A stretch of 64,000 nucleotides of DNA from Methylococcaceae bacterium (GTDB lineage: Bacteria > Pseudomonadota > Gammaproteobacteria > Methylococcales > Methylomonadaceae), in assembly GCA_030693065.1 (NCBI GenBank), contig JAUYBL010000033.1:20446-84445 (forward strand). Reading direction: 5' to 3'. Positions 1-8,235 of the stretch are shown one piece after another. A program made the position numbers and the translations under genes. Each line of letters begins with the position of its first letter. Within the stretch, counting starts at the first letter, position 1. The notes beneath the pieces are model-generated. The model was not told the origin of the DNA. It saw only the letters and a list, made by a program, of their open reading frames with translations, and searched no databases.

Positions 1-642
1 TGGCATCAAGGCGTCATTGGCATTTTAGCGTCACGTATTAAAGATCGTGTCCATCGGCCCGTGATTGCTTTTGCGCCAGCGGGTAAGGATGAAATTAAAG
101 GCTCCGCGCGATCTATTCCCGGTGTGCATATTCGTGATGTGTTAAGCGATGTCGCGGCAGCGCATCCCAAACTGTTGAGCAAGTTTGGCGGTCATGCGAT
201 GGCCGCTGGCATGAGTCTTAAAATGCATGACTATCCCGCATTTGCGTTGGCATTTGATGAAGTTGTGAAATTGAAGCTGGCTGACGTTGATTTGGAACAG
301 AAAATCTATTCCGATGGTGAATTGACGGAAGCAGAATTGTCATTGGAATTTGCCGAGTTACTGCAAAATGCCGCAACCTGGGGACAAGAATTTCCTGAGC
401 CGGTATTTGATGGGATATTCGATGTGATCCAATCGCGTATCGTCGGACAGCGGCATCTTAAATTAGTGCTTAGAAAGCCTACCGGCAATCTAGTTATTGA
501 TGCGATTGCTTTTTATGTTGATCAACCGGAAAACTGGTTGGGGTTAAGGCAGATTCGCGCGGCTTATCGTTTGGACATCAATGAGTTCAGGGGTAATCGT
601 AGTGTACAGTTGATGGTGCAATACCTGGAAAAACTGGCATAA
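1..642 (+). CDS. recJ: Single-stranded-DNA exonuclease RecJ, C-terminal part
   Basis: The frame is open from base 1 and ends at TAA 640-642, so the gene begins before the window. The visible 213 residues carry the DHHA1 region of RecJ: the HQGVIGILASR start, the GSARSIPG segment and the FGGHAMAAGMSL glycine/histidine motif, followed by the C-terminal OB-fold-like domain. RecJ is a 5'-3' single-strand exonuclease of recombination and mismatch repair. The N-terminal DHH phosphoesterase motifs are outside the window and cannot be checked. A bidirectional terminator separates it from the convergent PPIase gene. Confidence 0.95.
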   Translation, partial: WHQGVIGILASRIKDRVHRPVIAFAPAGKDEIKGSARSIPGVHIRDVLSDVAAAHPKLLSKFGGHAMAAGMSLKMHDYPAFALAFDEVVKLKLADVDLEQKIYSDGELTEAELSLEFAELLQNAATWGQEFPEPVFDGIFDVIQSRIVGQRHLKLVLRKPTGNLVIDAIAFYVDQPENWLGLRQIRAAYRLDINEFRGNRSVQLMVQYLEKLA

Positions 643-667
643 AAAAGGGCGGAAAAACCGCCCTTTT
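643..667. terminator. Bidirectional rho-independent terminator
   Basis: A 10-bp perfect stem (AAAAGGGCGG / CCGCCCTTTT) with an AAAAA loop starts directly after the recJ stop codon. The A and T tracts on both sides make it work in both directions, for recJ and for the convergent PPIase gene. Confidence 0.9.
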
Positions 668-684
668 GTTTATTGAAATACTGC

Positions 685-1725
685 TTATTTTTTAGCTTCT
701 GCTGGTTTTTTATCTGTTGCTTCGGCTTTGTTTTCTGGAGCAGGAGCAATTACTTCTTCAACAATCACTTTCTCTTCAACCGTTTTACCTTTGGCATCTT
801 TGACTTCTTCAACAATAACTTCTTCTGCAACTGGCTGTCCTGCTTCAGCTGGTTGTGCATTTTCAGCAGCTTTAGGTTTTTCTTCAGTCAATGGCACCAA
901 AACTTCAACTTGAGCTTGTTTTCGCAAGCCGTCTATGAAAGTTTGTACTTTTTGACGTTGCAAATACGGTTGTAGTTGCTCTTTAACCGCTTCCAATGGA
1001 GGAGGTGTTAAGGCGCGTGAATCTTCTCTTAAGATGATGTGCCAACCGAATTGCGTTTGTACTGGTTCTTTGGTGTATTTGCCTTTTTCTAACTTAGCAA
1101 CCGCTTCTGAGAATGGCGCAACCATCTGGCTGGCAACAAACCAGCCCAAATCGCCGCCATTTTGAGATTCTTTAGCATCCAAAGAATTCTTGTTCGCTAA
1201 TTTGGCAAAATCAGCGCCTTTATCGAGTTCCGTAATGATTTTTTTGGCTTCTGCTTCTGTTTTAACAAGAATATGACGAGCTTTGAATTCGGTGCCATTT
1301 TCAGCCGCAACTTTGGTGTCATACTCAGCCTTAATGTCAGCATCAGTTACAGGATTAGTTTTTAAGTAATCTTGCAAAGCGGCTTGAGATACCAATGATC
1401 TTTTGACATCTTCAATACGCGCAAGCACTTCTGGCGATTTATCCAATTGCTTCTTCAAACCTTCTTGAACAAGTAATTCTCGTTGAATCAATTCTTCAAT
1501 CAATTTTTCTTTTGGAAAGGTCTGACCTTGGCTGCGCTGTGAAATTTCAGTTTCCAGCTGCTCAAGAGTTGATTTTGCAATATATTTGCCATTTACCGAG
1601 GCAACCGCATCAGCCTTATCTACAGCTGGTGCGCTAACACTGCTGGTATCGGTAGATGGTTGTTGATTACAACCGGCAATAAGCGCAGAACCAACGATTA
1701 ATAGAGGTATAAACTGTTTTTTCAT
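685..1725 (-). CDS. Parvulin-type peptidyl-prolyl isomerase lipoprotein
   Basis: The 346-residue protein starts with a lipoprotein signal peptide and lipobox LIAGC (Cys19), so it is probably lipid-anchored in the envelope. A SurA/PrsA-like helical N-terminal part (about 40-140) is followed by a PpiC rotamase domain (about 145-240, with KARHILVK and FGWHIILRED). The last 75 residues are a low-complexity, charged tail rich in E, K, A and V. It probably helps fold exported proteins. It is the last gene of the yciB-yciI-bolA-PPIase run and overlaps bolA by 4 bp. The long acidic/basic tail is unusual compared with PrsA or SurA. Confidence 0.9.
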   Translation of the reverse strand: MKKQFIPLLIVGSALIAGCNQQPSTDTSSVSAPAVDKADAVASVNGKYIAKSTLEQLETEISQRSQGQTFPKEKLIEELIQRELLVQEGLKKQLDKSPEVLARIEDVKRSLVSQAALQDYLKTNPVTDADIKAEYDTKVAAENGTEFKARHILVKTEAEAKKIITELDKGADFAKLANKNSLDAKESQNGGDLGWFVASQMVAPFSEAVAKLEKGKYTKEPVQTQFGWHIILREDSRALTPPPLEAVKEQLQPYLQRQKVQTFIDGLRKQAQVEVLVPLTEEKPKAAENAQPAEAGQPVAEEVIVEEVKDAKGKTVEEKVIVEEVIAPAPENKAEATDKKPAEAKK

Positions 1726-2003
1726 TTACTAGTTCCTTGAGTTTCTTCTGTAGGTGAGAGAGCATTAATGCCTAAAGCATGAATTTGTTGTTTCATCATG
1801 TCGCCAAGCGCTTTATAAATCAATTGATGACGTTGCACCATGGATTTACCTTCAAACGCTTCAGCCACGATAGTGACATGATAATGACCGCCGCCACTAC
1901 GAGCGCCAGCATGTCCGGCGTGTGCCGCACTGTTGTCAATAATTTCAAGAACTGCGGGTTTAAACACAGTAGTTAACAATTGTTTAATCGATTCGGATGA
2001 CAT
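1722..2003 (-). CDS. BolA family protein
   Basis: The 93-residue protein has the BolA fold signature: a central HYHVTIVAEAFEGKSMVQRHQ segment and a C-terminal helix with IHALGINALSP. BolA proteins bind monothiol glutaredoxins and take part in Fe-S and stress regulation; the invariant His residues are present. An Ala/Gly/His-rich loop lies before the conserved core. The gene lies directly after the YciI gene and overlaps the PPIase gene by 4 bp, which indicates co-transcription. Whether it is BolA proper or the IbaG branch cannot be decided here. Confidence 0.9.
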   Translation of the reverse strand: MSSESIKQLLTTVFKPAVLEIIDNSAAHAGHAGARSGGGHYHVTIVAEAFEGKSMVQRHQLIYKALGDMMKQQIHALGINALSPTEETQGTSK

Positions 2004-2303
2004 TTAAGGAAATACCTTTTTAAAGGGTTTAACAGTTACCGCAGCATAAACACCTGCCGCAATATAAGGATCTGCAGCAGCCCATTGTTGAGCCGCCTGC
2101 AAGCTTTCAAATTCTGCGACCACTAAGCTGCCAGTAAAACCGGCTTCGCCTGGGTTGTCACTATCAATAGCAGGATGTGGCCCAGCCAGCACTAAGCGAC
2201 CGGCATCTTGCAATTCTTGTAGCCTATGCAGATGCGTAGGTCGCGCAGACAGCCTTTTTTGCAAGCTATCTGTAACATCTTCGCTGATTATTGCGTACAA
2301 CAC
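2004..2303 (-). CDS. yciI: YciI family protein
   Basis: The 99-residue protein matches the YciI/YCII dimeric alpha-beta barrel family along its length: an [10 protein letters not shown] first strand, the conserved [11 protein letters not shown] helix, [11 protein letters not shown], and [21 protein letters not shown] at the end. The His and Asp residues thought to form the active site of the family are present. No substrate is established for it. It sits between yciB and bolA with no gap, the same arrangement as in many gammaproteobacteria. Confidence 0.92.
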   Translation of the reverse strand: MLYAIISEDVTDSLQKRLSARPTHLHRLQELQDAGRLVLAGPHPAIDSDNPGEAGFTGSLVVAEFESLQAAQQWAAADPYIAAGVYAAVTVKPFKKVFP

Positions 2304-2309
2304 GATTCT

Positions 2310-2846
2310 TTACTCCTCTGAATCGGGAATGTATCGATATAGAAAAGCCATTTGTAATACTATAAAAATGACCATCAACGCCGGCACACCAAATGTCTTG
2401 AAAGTAACCCAGTCTTCAGTGTTGTAGTTGTACATAACGTACAAATTGATAAAGCCAACGCTAATAAAAAAACATCCCCACAGGGTATTGAGGCGTTTCC
2501 ATATAGTATCTGGCAGAGTCAAACTGGCAGATAACATCCTTTCAATAAAGGGTGTTTTCCCAACGAATTGGCTGCCTAAAAATGCTACGCCAAACAACCA
2601 TTCAATAATTGATAATTTCCATTTAATAAATTGTTCATCCTGCAAATACAACGTAGCGCCACCCATTACCAAAATAAGGCCTAAGGTAATCCATTGCATA
2701 GTTTCTACTTTGCGATATTTAAACCATGCATAAGCAACTTGCAACACTGTGGCGACGATAACGACCGCAGTGGCTACGTATATATCATAAAGTTTAAAAG
2801 CAATAAAAAATAACAGGATGGGGATGAATTCAAAAAGCTGTTTCAT
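2310..2846 (-). CDS. yciB: Inner membrane septation protein A (YciB)
   Basis: Five hydrophobic segments fill the 178-residue protein, which begins MKQLFEFIPILLFFIAF, the typical YciB/IspZ start. It retains the WKRLN and FISVGFINLYV motifs before the last helices. YciB is an inner-membrane protein linked to cell-envelope synthesis and division. An upstream in-frame ATG at 2891 would add 15 residues that overlap the preceding gene and have no family support, so the start at 2846 was chosen. The gene heads the yciB-yciI-bolA-PPIase operon. Confidence 0.93.
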   Translation of the reverse strand: MKQLFEFIPILLFFIAFKLYDIYVATAVVIVATVLQVAYAWFKYRKVETMQWITLGLILVMGGATLYLQDEQFIKWKLSIIEWLFGVAFLGSQFVGKTPFIERMLSASLTLPDTIWKRLNTLWGCFFISVGFINLYVMYNYNTEDWVTFKTFGVPALMVIFIVLQMAFLYRYIPDSEE

Positions 2847-2874
2847 GATGAAAAAGAGTTCGTTAATTAGAGTG

Positions 2875-3183
2875 TTAGGCGTAAACATCAATGCCAGTAA
2901 TAGCTGACAAATCTGCTGTTTTTATAGATGAGTGTGCTTCCATTCGATATGCCAACAACGCTTTTGAAGTTCTAGTATCTAGCCCTTCAGTCGCACCTTC
3001 ATTGGCTTGCAAAGCAACGGAGCTCAAGATTCTTTTTATTTCATTAGGTGGGGTGAGGGGCTTATTAGGCGGTGGATTTTGCGAATTGGTTTTACTAACC
3101 AGACTTACATCCTGAACAACAGAATTTTTCGAAGTAGGATGGTTGGCTGTATTGGTTGATAAAGATGAACTATGAATTCTCAT
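2875..3183 (-). CDS. Hypothetical protein, disordered N-terminus
   Basis: The 102-residue product is not recognised. The first 50 residues are rich in Ser, Thr, Asn and Pro and probably disordered. The last 50 form two likely amphipathic helices and end in ALLAYRMEAHSS...ITGIDVYA. That ending resembles a C-terminal pattern seen in small proteobacterial proteins of unknown function. There is no signal peptide or membrane segment. It lies directly upstream of yciB on the same strand, so it may be co-transcribed. Existence as a gene is likely, because no competing frame is better and the ATG at 3183 is plausible. Confidence 0.6.
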   Translation of the reverse strand: MRIHSSSLSTNTANHPTSKNSVVQDVSLVSKTNSQNPPPNKPLTPPNEIKRILSSVALQANEGATEGLDTRTSKALLAYRMEAHSSIKTADLSAITGIDVYA

Positions 3184-3301
3184 GACCCTTGCGGAATATT
3201 ACGCAATGTTAACTTATCGGTATTGTAAAATCTTATCTTTGCAATGTACATGCCCTACAAGTCGATTCTGTTAGAATGCTCTCCATTTTAGGAGATTATC
3301 C

Positions 3302-3601
3302 GTGGATAAAAAAACTCAAACAGAACTAGAAGCTGCAACATTCAGGCGCCTGCTGGCACATTTGCAACAGCATCCAGAAGTACAGAATATAGATATTATG
3401 ATTCTTGCCGATTTTTGCCGGAACTGTTTAGCTAAATGGTTTGTCGCTGAAGCACTAGAGCAGGGTGTAGATCTGGATTACGAACAAGCTAGAGAAATTG
3501 TTTACGGCATGCCTTATAGCGATTGGAAAGACAAATATCAGCTAGAAGCCACTCCAGAACAGTTAGCCGCATATCAACGCAAACAACAAGCACATAAATG
3601 A
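3302..3601 (+). CDS. DUF1244 family protein
   Basis: The 99-residue protein starts at GTG, preceded by a good AGGAG at 3290-3294. It shows the DUF1244 core: RRLLAHLQQHPEVQNID, the FCRNCLAKW cysteine pair and YGMPYSDWK. The family is small, helical and widespread in proteobacteria, and its function is unknown. The two conserved Cys could bind a metal, which is an inference. The stop overlaps the start of the following methyltransferase gene (ATGA), so the two are translationally coupled. Confidence 0.9.
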   Translation: MDKKTQTELEAATFRRLLAHLQQHPEVQNIDIMILADFCRNCLAKWFVAEALEQGVDLDYEQAREIVYGMPYSDWKDKYQLEATPEQLAAYQRKQQAHK

Positions 3602-4341
3602 TAACTGACAAAACACAATACGATGCCGTATTTTCCGGCGTTATCGGTCAAGATTATGAAATGCTCAATCTTATTTGTCCGTTAGCGACAGAAATGAGCC
3701 GCTTGGTTGGTTTGGCGGTGAGTAATTATCAGCATGAATCAAACGATATTTTATCGATTATTGAGCTGGGTGGAGGCACAGGCAGCACTACATTATCGTT
3801 ACTAAATGCCAGGGATAACGTTCATATTGTTAGCGTTGATAACGAACCAGTCATGCAGAATCAGGCTAAGAACCATTTACAGCACTGGGTTGATGCTGGA
3901 AAACTTGCATTCAGAAGCGAGGATGCTTTAACAGCATTACAAAATCTGCCAACGGCAAGCATTGATATTGTGGCGTCGGCTTATACCTTACACAATTTTT
4001 TGGCTGACTATCGTGAAGCTGTGGTTAACGAAATATTCAGAGTCCTCAAGCCAGGCGGCGCTCTAATTAATGGCGATCGTTATGCGCTTGACGATGTATC
4101 GGAGCATACACGTCTTGTACAAAAAGAAGTGAGTGGCTATTTCAACGTGTTAACCAATATCAACAGACTGGATTTGTTGGAACATTGGATAGTGCATTTA
4201 TTTAGTGATGAATCAGAAAATCATGTGATGCGCGAAACTGCTGCATTAATTCAGTTACGTAATGCCGGATTCTTTGATAGTAAGCTGTCTCACAGAAACG
4301 AAGTTAACGCACTGATTACAGCTATAAAACCAAGGACTTAG
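3598..4341 (+). CDS. Class I SAM-dependent methyltransferase
   Basis: The 247-residue protein contains the class I methyltransferase signatures: motif I IELGGGTGSTT, an acidic end of strand 2 (IVSVDNEPVM), motif II DIVASAYTLHN and the motif III-like IFRVLKPGGALINGDR. The nucleotide-binding core spans about residues 50-165 and a helical cap follows. The substrate is not evident. It is coupled to the DUF1244 gene by a 4-bp overlap and is followed 5 bp later by a lipoprotein gene. Confidence 0.88.
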   Translation: MITDKTQYDAVFSGVIGQDYEMLNLICPLATEMSRLVGLAVSNYQHESNDILSIIELGGGTGSTTLSLLNARDNVHIVSVDNEPVMQNQAKNHLQHWVDAGKLAFRSEDALTALQNLPTASIDIVASAYTLHNFLADYREAVVNEIFRVLKPGGALINGDRYALDDVSEHTRLVQKEVSGYFNVLTNINRLDLLEHWIVHLFSDESENHVMRETAALIQLRNAGFFDSKLSHRNEVNALITAIKPRT

Positions 4342-4346
4342 TAAAT

Positions 4347-5588
4347 ATGAAAGTTGTTTTAAAAATTCTTTTAATATTAATTATTGCAACGGAACTTTCC
4401 GGCTGCTCAAGCTTTGGTAAAGGACTTGCAGAGGCTTTTTTTGAAAAACAGCAATCAGTTGATACCAGAATTTGTGAGGTATGGGGTAAGCCTTTTGGCG
4501 GACTCTCGCCATTTCTAAGCAATCCACAAGGAAAAATGAAAGTTCTTATGATTCATGGTGTTGGCGATCATTTGCCAGGATATTCAACACAATTCTTGGA
4601 AAAGTTAGCCAAAGAACTGGATTTGCCGGTTATGTCAGCTCAACATAAAAACATCATGCTGACCAGTCGTTTGGATGCCAGTAAAAATCTTGGCAACTTG
4701 CGAGTTAACAGGTTGTTAAGTAAAGACAGAAGCAAGGAATTACTGTTTTATGAATTGACTTGGTCAGCGATCACTGCGAAACAGAAAGAAGTTTTAGCTT
4801 ACGACAATTCGGGTGAATATTCATTTCGCCGGGCCGAAATGAACGACTTAATGAAAAAGTTTTCTAATGATACCGGGCCCGACCCCATCATTTATCTAGG
4901 AGAAAGTAGAGAAGATATTTTGGTTTCTTTTGCACAAGCGTTTTGCTGGATGACTAAAAGTGATTGGAATAGCTTGCCAAGTGATGTAACACAGTCATGT
5001 TCGTTTAATGATGATGCAGCAGCAATTAATATTCGAAAAGATCAATATGCTTTTATTTCCCATAGTCTTGGTAGTCGTATCACCATTGATGGCATGCAAC
5101 GAATTGCGTCTTTACTAGACCAACGTGATATCGAGTTTAGACTGGCATTAAAAGATAAGGAAATCCCTATCTATATGATGTCAAATCAATTGCCTATGCT
5201 GCAGATGGGCCGAAAATTACCCGATGTCAGCGGTCAAAAATCAGCGTATTGCCAGGCTGACGGCGCAAAGTATCAACAGCGAATGTTAGCCAAAACCCCT
5301 ATCATCGCTTTTAGTGATCCAAATGATCTTTTAAGTTATGCCATACCAAATGGTTTTGTAGATAAGTACCTAGACTCCAGACTTTGCATTGATGTAACCA
5401 ACATTAACATCAATGTGGCCACGATTTTCGATGCTTTTGGATTGGGTAAAATGGCTAGCCCAATAGATGCCCATGTGGGATACGATGTGGATGATAGAGT
5501 TATTGCATTAGTTGCTAAAGGCATTGGCAACAAAAATACCGCCAAAATCGTTACTGACCGTTGCAGATGGACTGAAACCATAGATTAA
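4347..5588 (+). CDS. Lipoprotein with alpha/beta-hydrolase-like features
   Basis: The 413-residue protein has a lipobox (ELSGC, Cys20), so it is probably anchored in the envelope. VLMIHGVGDHLPGY after residue 60 resembles the first strand and oxyanion loop of an alpha/beta hydrolase. FISHSLGSRI near residue 240 resembles the nucleophile elbow, with Ser between His and Leu-Gly. A histidine near HVGYDVDDRVI could complete a triad. No specific family is recognised and no activity can be assigned. It is the third gene of the DUF1244-methyltransferase run. Confidence 0.7.
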   Translation: MKVVLKILLILIIATELSGCSSFGKGLAEAFFEKQQSVDTRICEVWGKPFGGLSPFLSNPQGKMKVLMIHGVGDHLPGYSTQFLEKLAKELDLPVMSAQHKNIMLTSRLDASKNLGNLRVNRLLSKDRSKELLFYELTWSAITAKQKEVLAYDNSGEYSFRRAEMNDLMKKFSNDTGPDPIIYLGESREDILVSFAQAFCWMTKSDWNSLPSDVTQSCSFNDDAAAINIRKDQYAFISHSLGSRITIDGMQRIASLLDQRDIEFRLALKDKEIPIYMMSNQLPMLQMGRKLPDVSGQKSAYCQADGAKYQQRMLAKTPIIAFSDPNDLLSYAIPNGFVDKYLDSRLCIDVTNININVATIFDAFGLGKMASPIDAHVGYDVDDRVIALVAKGIGNKNTAKIVTDRCRWTETID

Positions 5589-5614
5589 CGCTCTCAGTAA
5601 AGATTCAGTCATAG

Positions 5615-5968
5615 AAAAATCGGGAACTTGATAAAAGTTATTACTCGCTGCCGCAGCCCGAGCAACTGCTTTCTACGCATGAAGATGACTTAACCCCAGT
5701 TGCCAATTGTGGCCAATACAACTTCCGCGATACTCTATTGGCAGGCGGCCGTTATAAACCCGGTGACTGTTGTGTGGTCGCAAAAAACGGTCGACAAATC
5801 GACCGTTTTTTTAGTGCCCATCCAGAATATGCGATCAATTATATTCAGTACAGTTTTTGGGATAGGCGGAACTTTGTGTTGAGTGAAATAATAAATTGTC
5901 AATTGGTATTACTGTTGAGATGTTTGACTAGTTTGGGTAATCAAACGTTGCAATTCCTCAGAATTTAA
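5615..5968 (+). other. Open frame of uncertain status in a 320-bp gap
   Basis: Between the lipoprotein stop (5588) and the convergent transporter (5909) one plus-strand frame stays open for 118 codons without an ATG start. Its middle reads like protein (residue runs such as YNFRDTLLAGGRYKPGD and AHPEYAINYIQY). A strong terminator hairpin lies inside it, and its last 20 codons run antisense into the transporter gene. It may be a decayed gene fragment. No family is recognised. Confidence 0.25.
5782..5812 (+). terminator. Rho-independent terminator
   Basis: A 12-bp perfect stem (AAAAAACGGTCG / CGACCGTTTTTT) with a 6-nt loop ACAAAT is followed by a T run. It is positioned to end the lipoprotein operon. 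The symmetrical A/T tracts may also stop the convergent transporter transcript. Confidence 0.85.
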
Positions 5969-7309
5969 CCGTTGATTATCCACTTTAAGATAGGCGACGC
6001 CATCTTCATGGCGCAATGTGACTTCTTCAATACCGGCAATCTTCAATAATTCAGTAGCAAATTGACCGGCTTGTTGCTCGGTGAAGCCAGTGATTGAGAT
6101 TAACAAGTTGGCCCAATAACGCGGTGGCTTCATTGATAACGATAGTAATAGCCAGCTTAAGGCGGCCAATGCACACATCAAAAACACCGCAGGGGCGCCA
6201 AACTGTCCATAACACCAGCCGCCTGCTGCACCGCCGATACCAGCACCTAAAAACTGCGCGCTGGAATAAATGCCCATAGCGGTACCTTTTAAATCGCCGG
6301 GGACAGTTTTAGAAATTAAAGAGGGCAGGGAGGCTTCTAGTAAATTGAAGCCGGTAAAAAACAGCCACAGAAAACCGATGATGCCAATCAAGCTGTCATG
6401 TGTGCCCATCAAACCCAAGTCTGCAAGCACAATCGTAGCAATCGCGCCTATAAACACAGCTTTCATTTTGCGCTTTTTTTCCGCCAGAATAATAAACGGA
6501 ATCATCGCGGCCATGGAGATAACAAATACCGGCAAATAAACCATCCAATGTTCGGCGGGTAATAATCCGGCATCTCGCATCAACAACGGCACTACTACAA
6601 AGCTGGCGGTCAAAATCAGATGCAACACAAATATGCCGTAATCCAGACGCAGTAATTCAGGGTCTTTGATAACGTTAGATAATTGACTGGGTACCAGTTC
6701 TGCATCCCGGTGTACTTTAGATTTCTCCGGATTGGGGACAACATAGATAACCACCAAAATCGCTACAATGCTTAACACAGCAATCAGCCAAAACAAGCCG
6801 GAAACACCGATTAAACCGGCAATGATTGGACCGGCAATAATCGCCACACCAAAAGAAACGCCGATGCTGGCACCGATTAAGGCCATCGCTTTGGTACGAT
6901 GTACTTCTTGTGTTAAATCGGCCACCAGCGCCATTACCGTGGCGGCGATGGCGCCCGACCCTTGAATGGCGCGCCCAATTAAAACGCCATAGATGGTTGT
7001 TGACATTGCCGCCACCACACTACCGACAAAAAACAGCAACATGCCAATAACGATGATATGTTTACGGCCATAGCGATCTGACAAAATACCGAAAGGAATT
7101 TGCAATACAACTTGCGTTAAACCATAAATACTGACGGCCAGCCCCATCAAAAACGGTGTCGATCCTTCAAGTTGCTCAGCAAATAATGACAACACCGGCA
7201 AAATTAAAAACAACCCCAACATGCGCAATGCATAAATACTTGCCAGCGACCATGTCGCTTTTTTTTCCGATGCCGTCATCGGACTGGTAATATCTTGTAC
7301 CTCAGTCAA
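5909..7309 (-). CDS. MFS transporter, YajR-type
   Basis: Twelve hydrophobic segments and the MFS signature GILSDRYGRKHIIV after helix 2 identify a major facilitator. After the last helix (about residue 400) comes a soluble ferredoxin-like domain of about 65 residues (GIEEVTLRHEDGVAYLKVD), the arrangement of E. coli YajR with its YAM domain. A proton-coupled efflux role is likely and the substrate is unknown. The TTG at 7309 is chosen as start because AAAGGAG lies about 9 nt upstream. An ATG at 7279 and a TTG at 7348 are alternatives. Confidence 0.88.
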   Translation of the reverse strand: MTEVQDITSPMTASEKKATWSLASIYALRMLGLFLILPVLSLFAEQLEGSTPFLMGLAVSIYGLTQVVLQIPFGILSDRYGRKHIIVIGMLLFFVGSVVAAMSTTIYGVLIGRAIQGSGAIAATVMALVADLTQEVHRTKAMALIGASIGVSFGVAIIAGPIIAGLIGVSGLFWLIAVLSIVAILVVIYVVPNPEKSKVHRDAELVPSQLSNVIKDPELLRLDYGIFVLHLILTASFVVVPLLMRDAGLLPAEHWMVYLPVFVISMAAMIPFIILAEKKRKMKAVFIGAIATIVLADLGLMGTHDSLIGIIGFLWLFFTGFNLLEASLPSLISKTVPGDLKGTAMGIYSSAQFLGAGIGGAAGGWCYGQFGAPAVFLMCALAALSWLLLSLSMKPPRYWANLLISITGFTEQQAGQFATELLKIAGIEEVTLRHEDGVAYLKVDNQRLNSEELQRLITQTSQTSQQ

Positions 7310-7411
7310 AACCTGTTTCTCCTTTAACACAACCGCTTGATAGCGCAAATTTATTAAGTTGACTGATTATAACAACCTTTGCTGCTTGCACTGGCGCATT
7401 TACTAAGTGTT

Positions 7412-7738
7412 TTAGTCAACTAATGTGTTGATTTGCGTTATCAGCTGCATGACTCCTGTTTGAATGCCCGTCAGAGATAAATTACTTGCCCTAAGCATGC
7501 CGACCACACCAACCATAATCCAGAACACATTCAACAAGGTGTAGGCTTTGTCTTTTTTAAGCAATGAACACCAGGACAGTATCAATGCATCAGTGGTATT
7601 AAATGCCCAAACAAACAAAAACGGACTGTCTGGACCCAGCCAGCTAACCAAAGAAAAACTAAAAATCCGCATTAGCACGCCGAGCATTTCAATGGCGCCG
7701 ATGTATTTGAAAACGAAAGAATTGAGTGTGCTGATCAT
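7412..7738 (-). CDS. Small hypothetical membrane protein
   Basis: The 108-residue protein has three hydrophobic stretches (about residues 15-32, 38-56 and 66-86) with the polar loop LLKKDKAYT before the last. No catalytic motif is visible and the family is not recognised. The topology and the phrase NVFWIMVGVVGMLRA resemble small conserved membrane proteins found next to transporters. It lies on the same strand upstream of the MFS gene with a 100-bp gap, and a promoter of its own is possible. Confidence 0.6.
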   Translation of the reverse strand: MISTLNSFVFKYIGAIEMLGVLMRIFSFSLVSWLGPDSPFLFVWAFNTTDALILSWCSLLKKDKAYTLLNVFWIMVGVVGMLRASNLSLTGIQTGVMQLITQINTLVD

Positions 7739-7800
7739 TCTGAAAATAAGGGTTGGGGTTTCGGATGTTCGGTATACATGGCCCGTGGCGACTTAAGTGA

Positions 7801-8235
7801 TTATTTATTCTTTGTCGTTTTCAAGCTAACCAGCAGCTGCCGAAAGTCATTTTTAGGCAACGCATCATGCATTATCAGCAAGGTTTTGATAGCCTTGCGC
7901 GATGGAATACTGTCGTATTGGTAGTGAAGAATCACCGCAAAAGTGGTGGTCACTGTGGTTGTTAAAATTTGCACTGAGGCGAAAGGCTCATCGGCTTCAG
8001 AAATTTCCCAGCCTGTCATTTCGCTATATTTTATGTCGGCAAAAGTGGTTTTTAGTCGCTTGCTAAGGTAGTAAAAATGTATGGCGACAACTGTCAACAA
8101 GCTTATTTGTATAGCAATTGCCAAGGCGGTGTAGATACAGGCAGCAGCTGCTAGTAGATGAATCAGTATTACTACCTGTTTGAGTCGTGTCGAGGATTTA
8201 AGTTCCAGCGAAAGTGGCGTTTGTTGCTTATGCAC
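7801..8235 (-). CDS. YgfX-like membrane protein
   Basis: The 144-residue protein has two adjacent transmembrane segments (about 20-55), then a soluble part with a conserved Trp (GWEISEADEPF) and the ending LLIMHDALPKNDFRQLLVSL. This matches the C-terminal motif of the YgfX (CptA, DUF1434) family. In E. coli YgfX is encoded with SdhE (YgfY) and lies near ygfZ. Here ygfZ lies 3 kb away, while the upstream partner is a GGDEF/EAL gene overlapping by 8 bp. The start is GTG. No sdhE-like gene is visible in the window. Confidence 0.75.
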   Translation of the reverse strand: MHKQQTPLSLELKSSTRLKQVVILIHLLAAAACIYTALAIAIQISLLTVVAIHFYYLSKRLKTTFADIKYSEMTGWEISEADEPFASVQILTTTVTTTFAVILHYQYDSIPSRKAIKTLLIMHDALPKNDFRQLLVSLKTTKNK

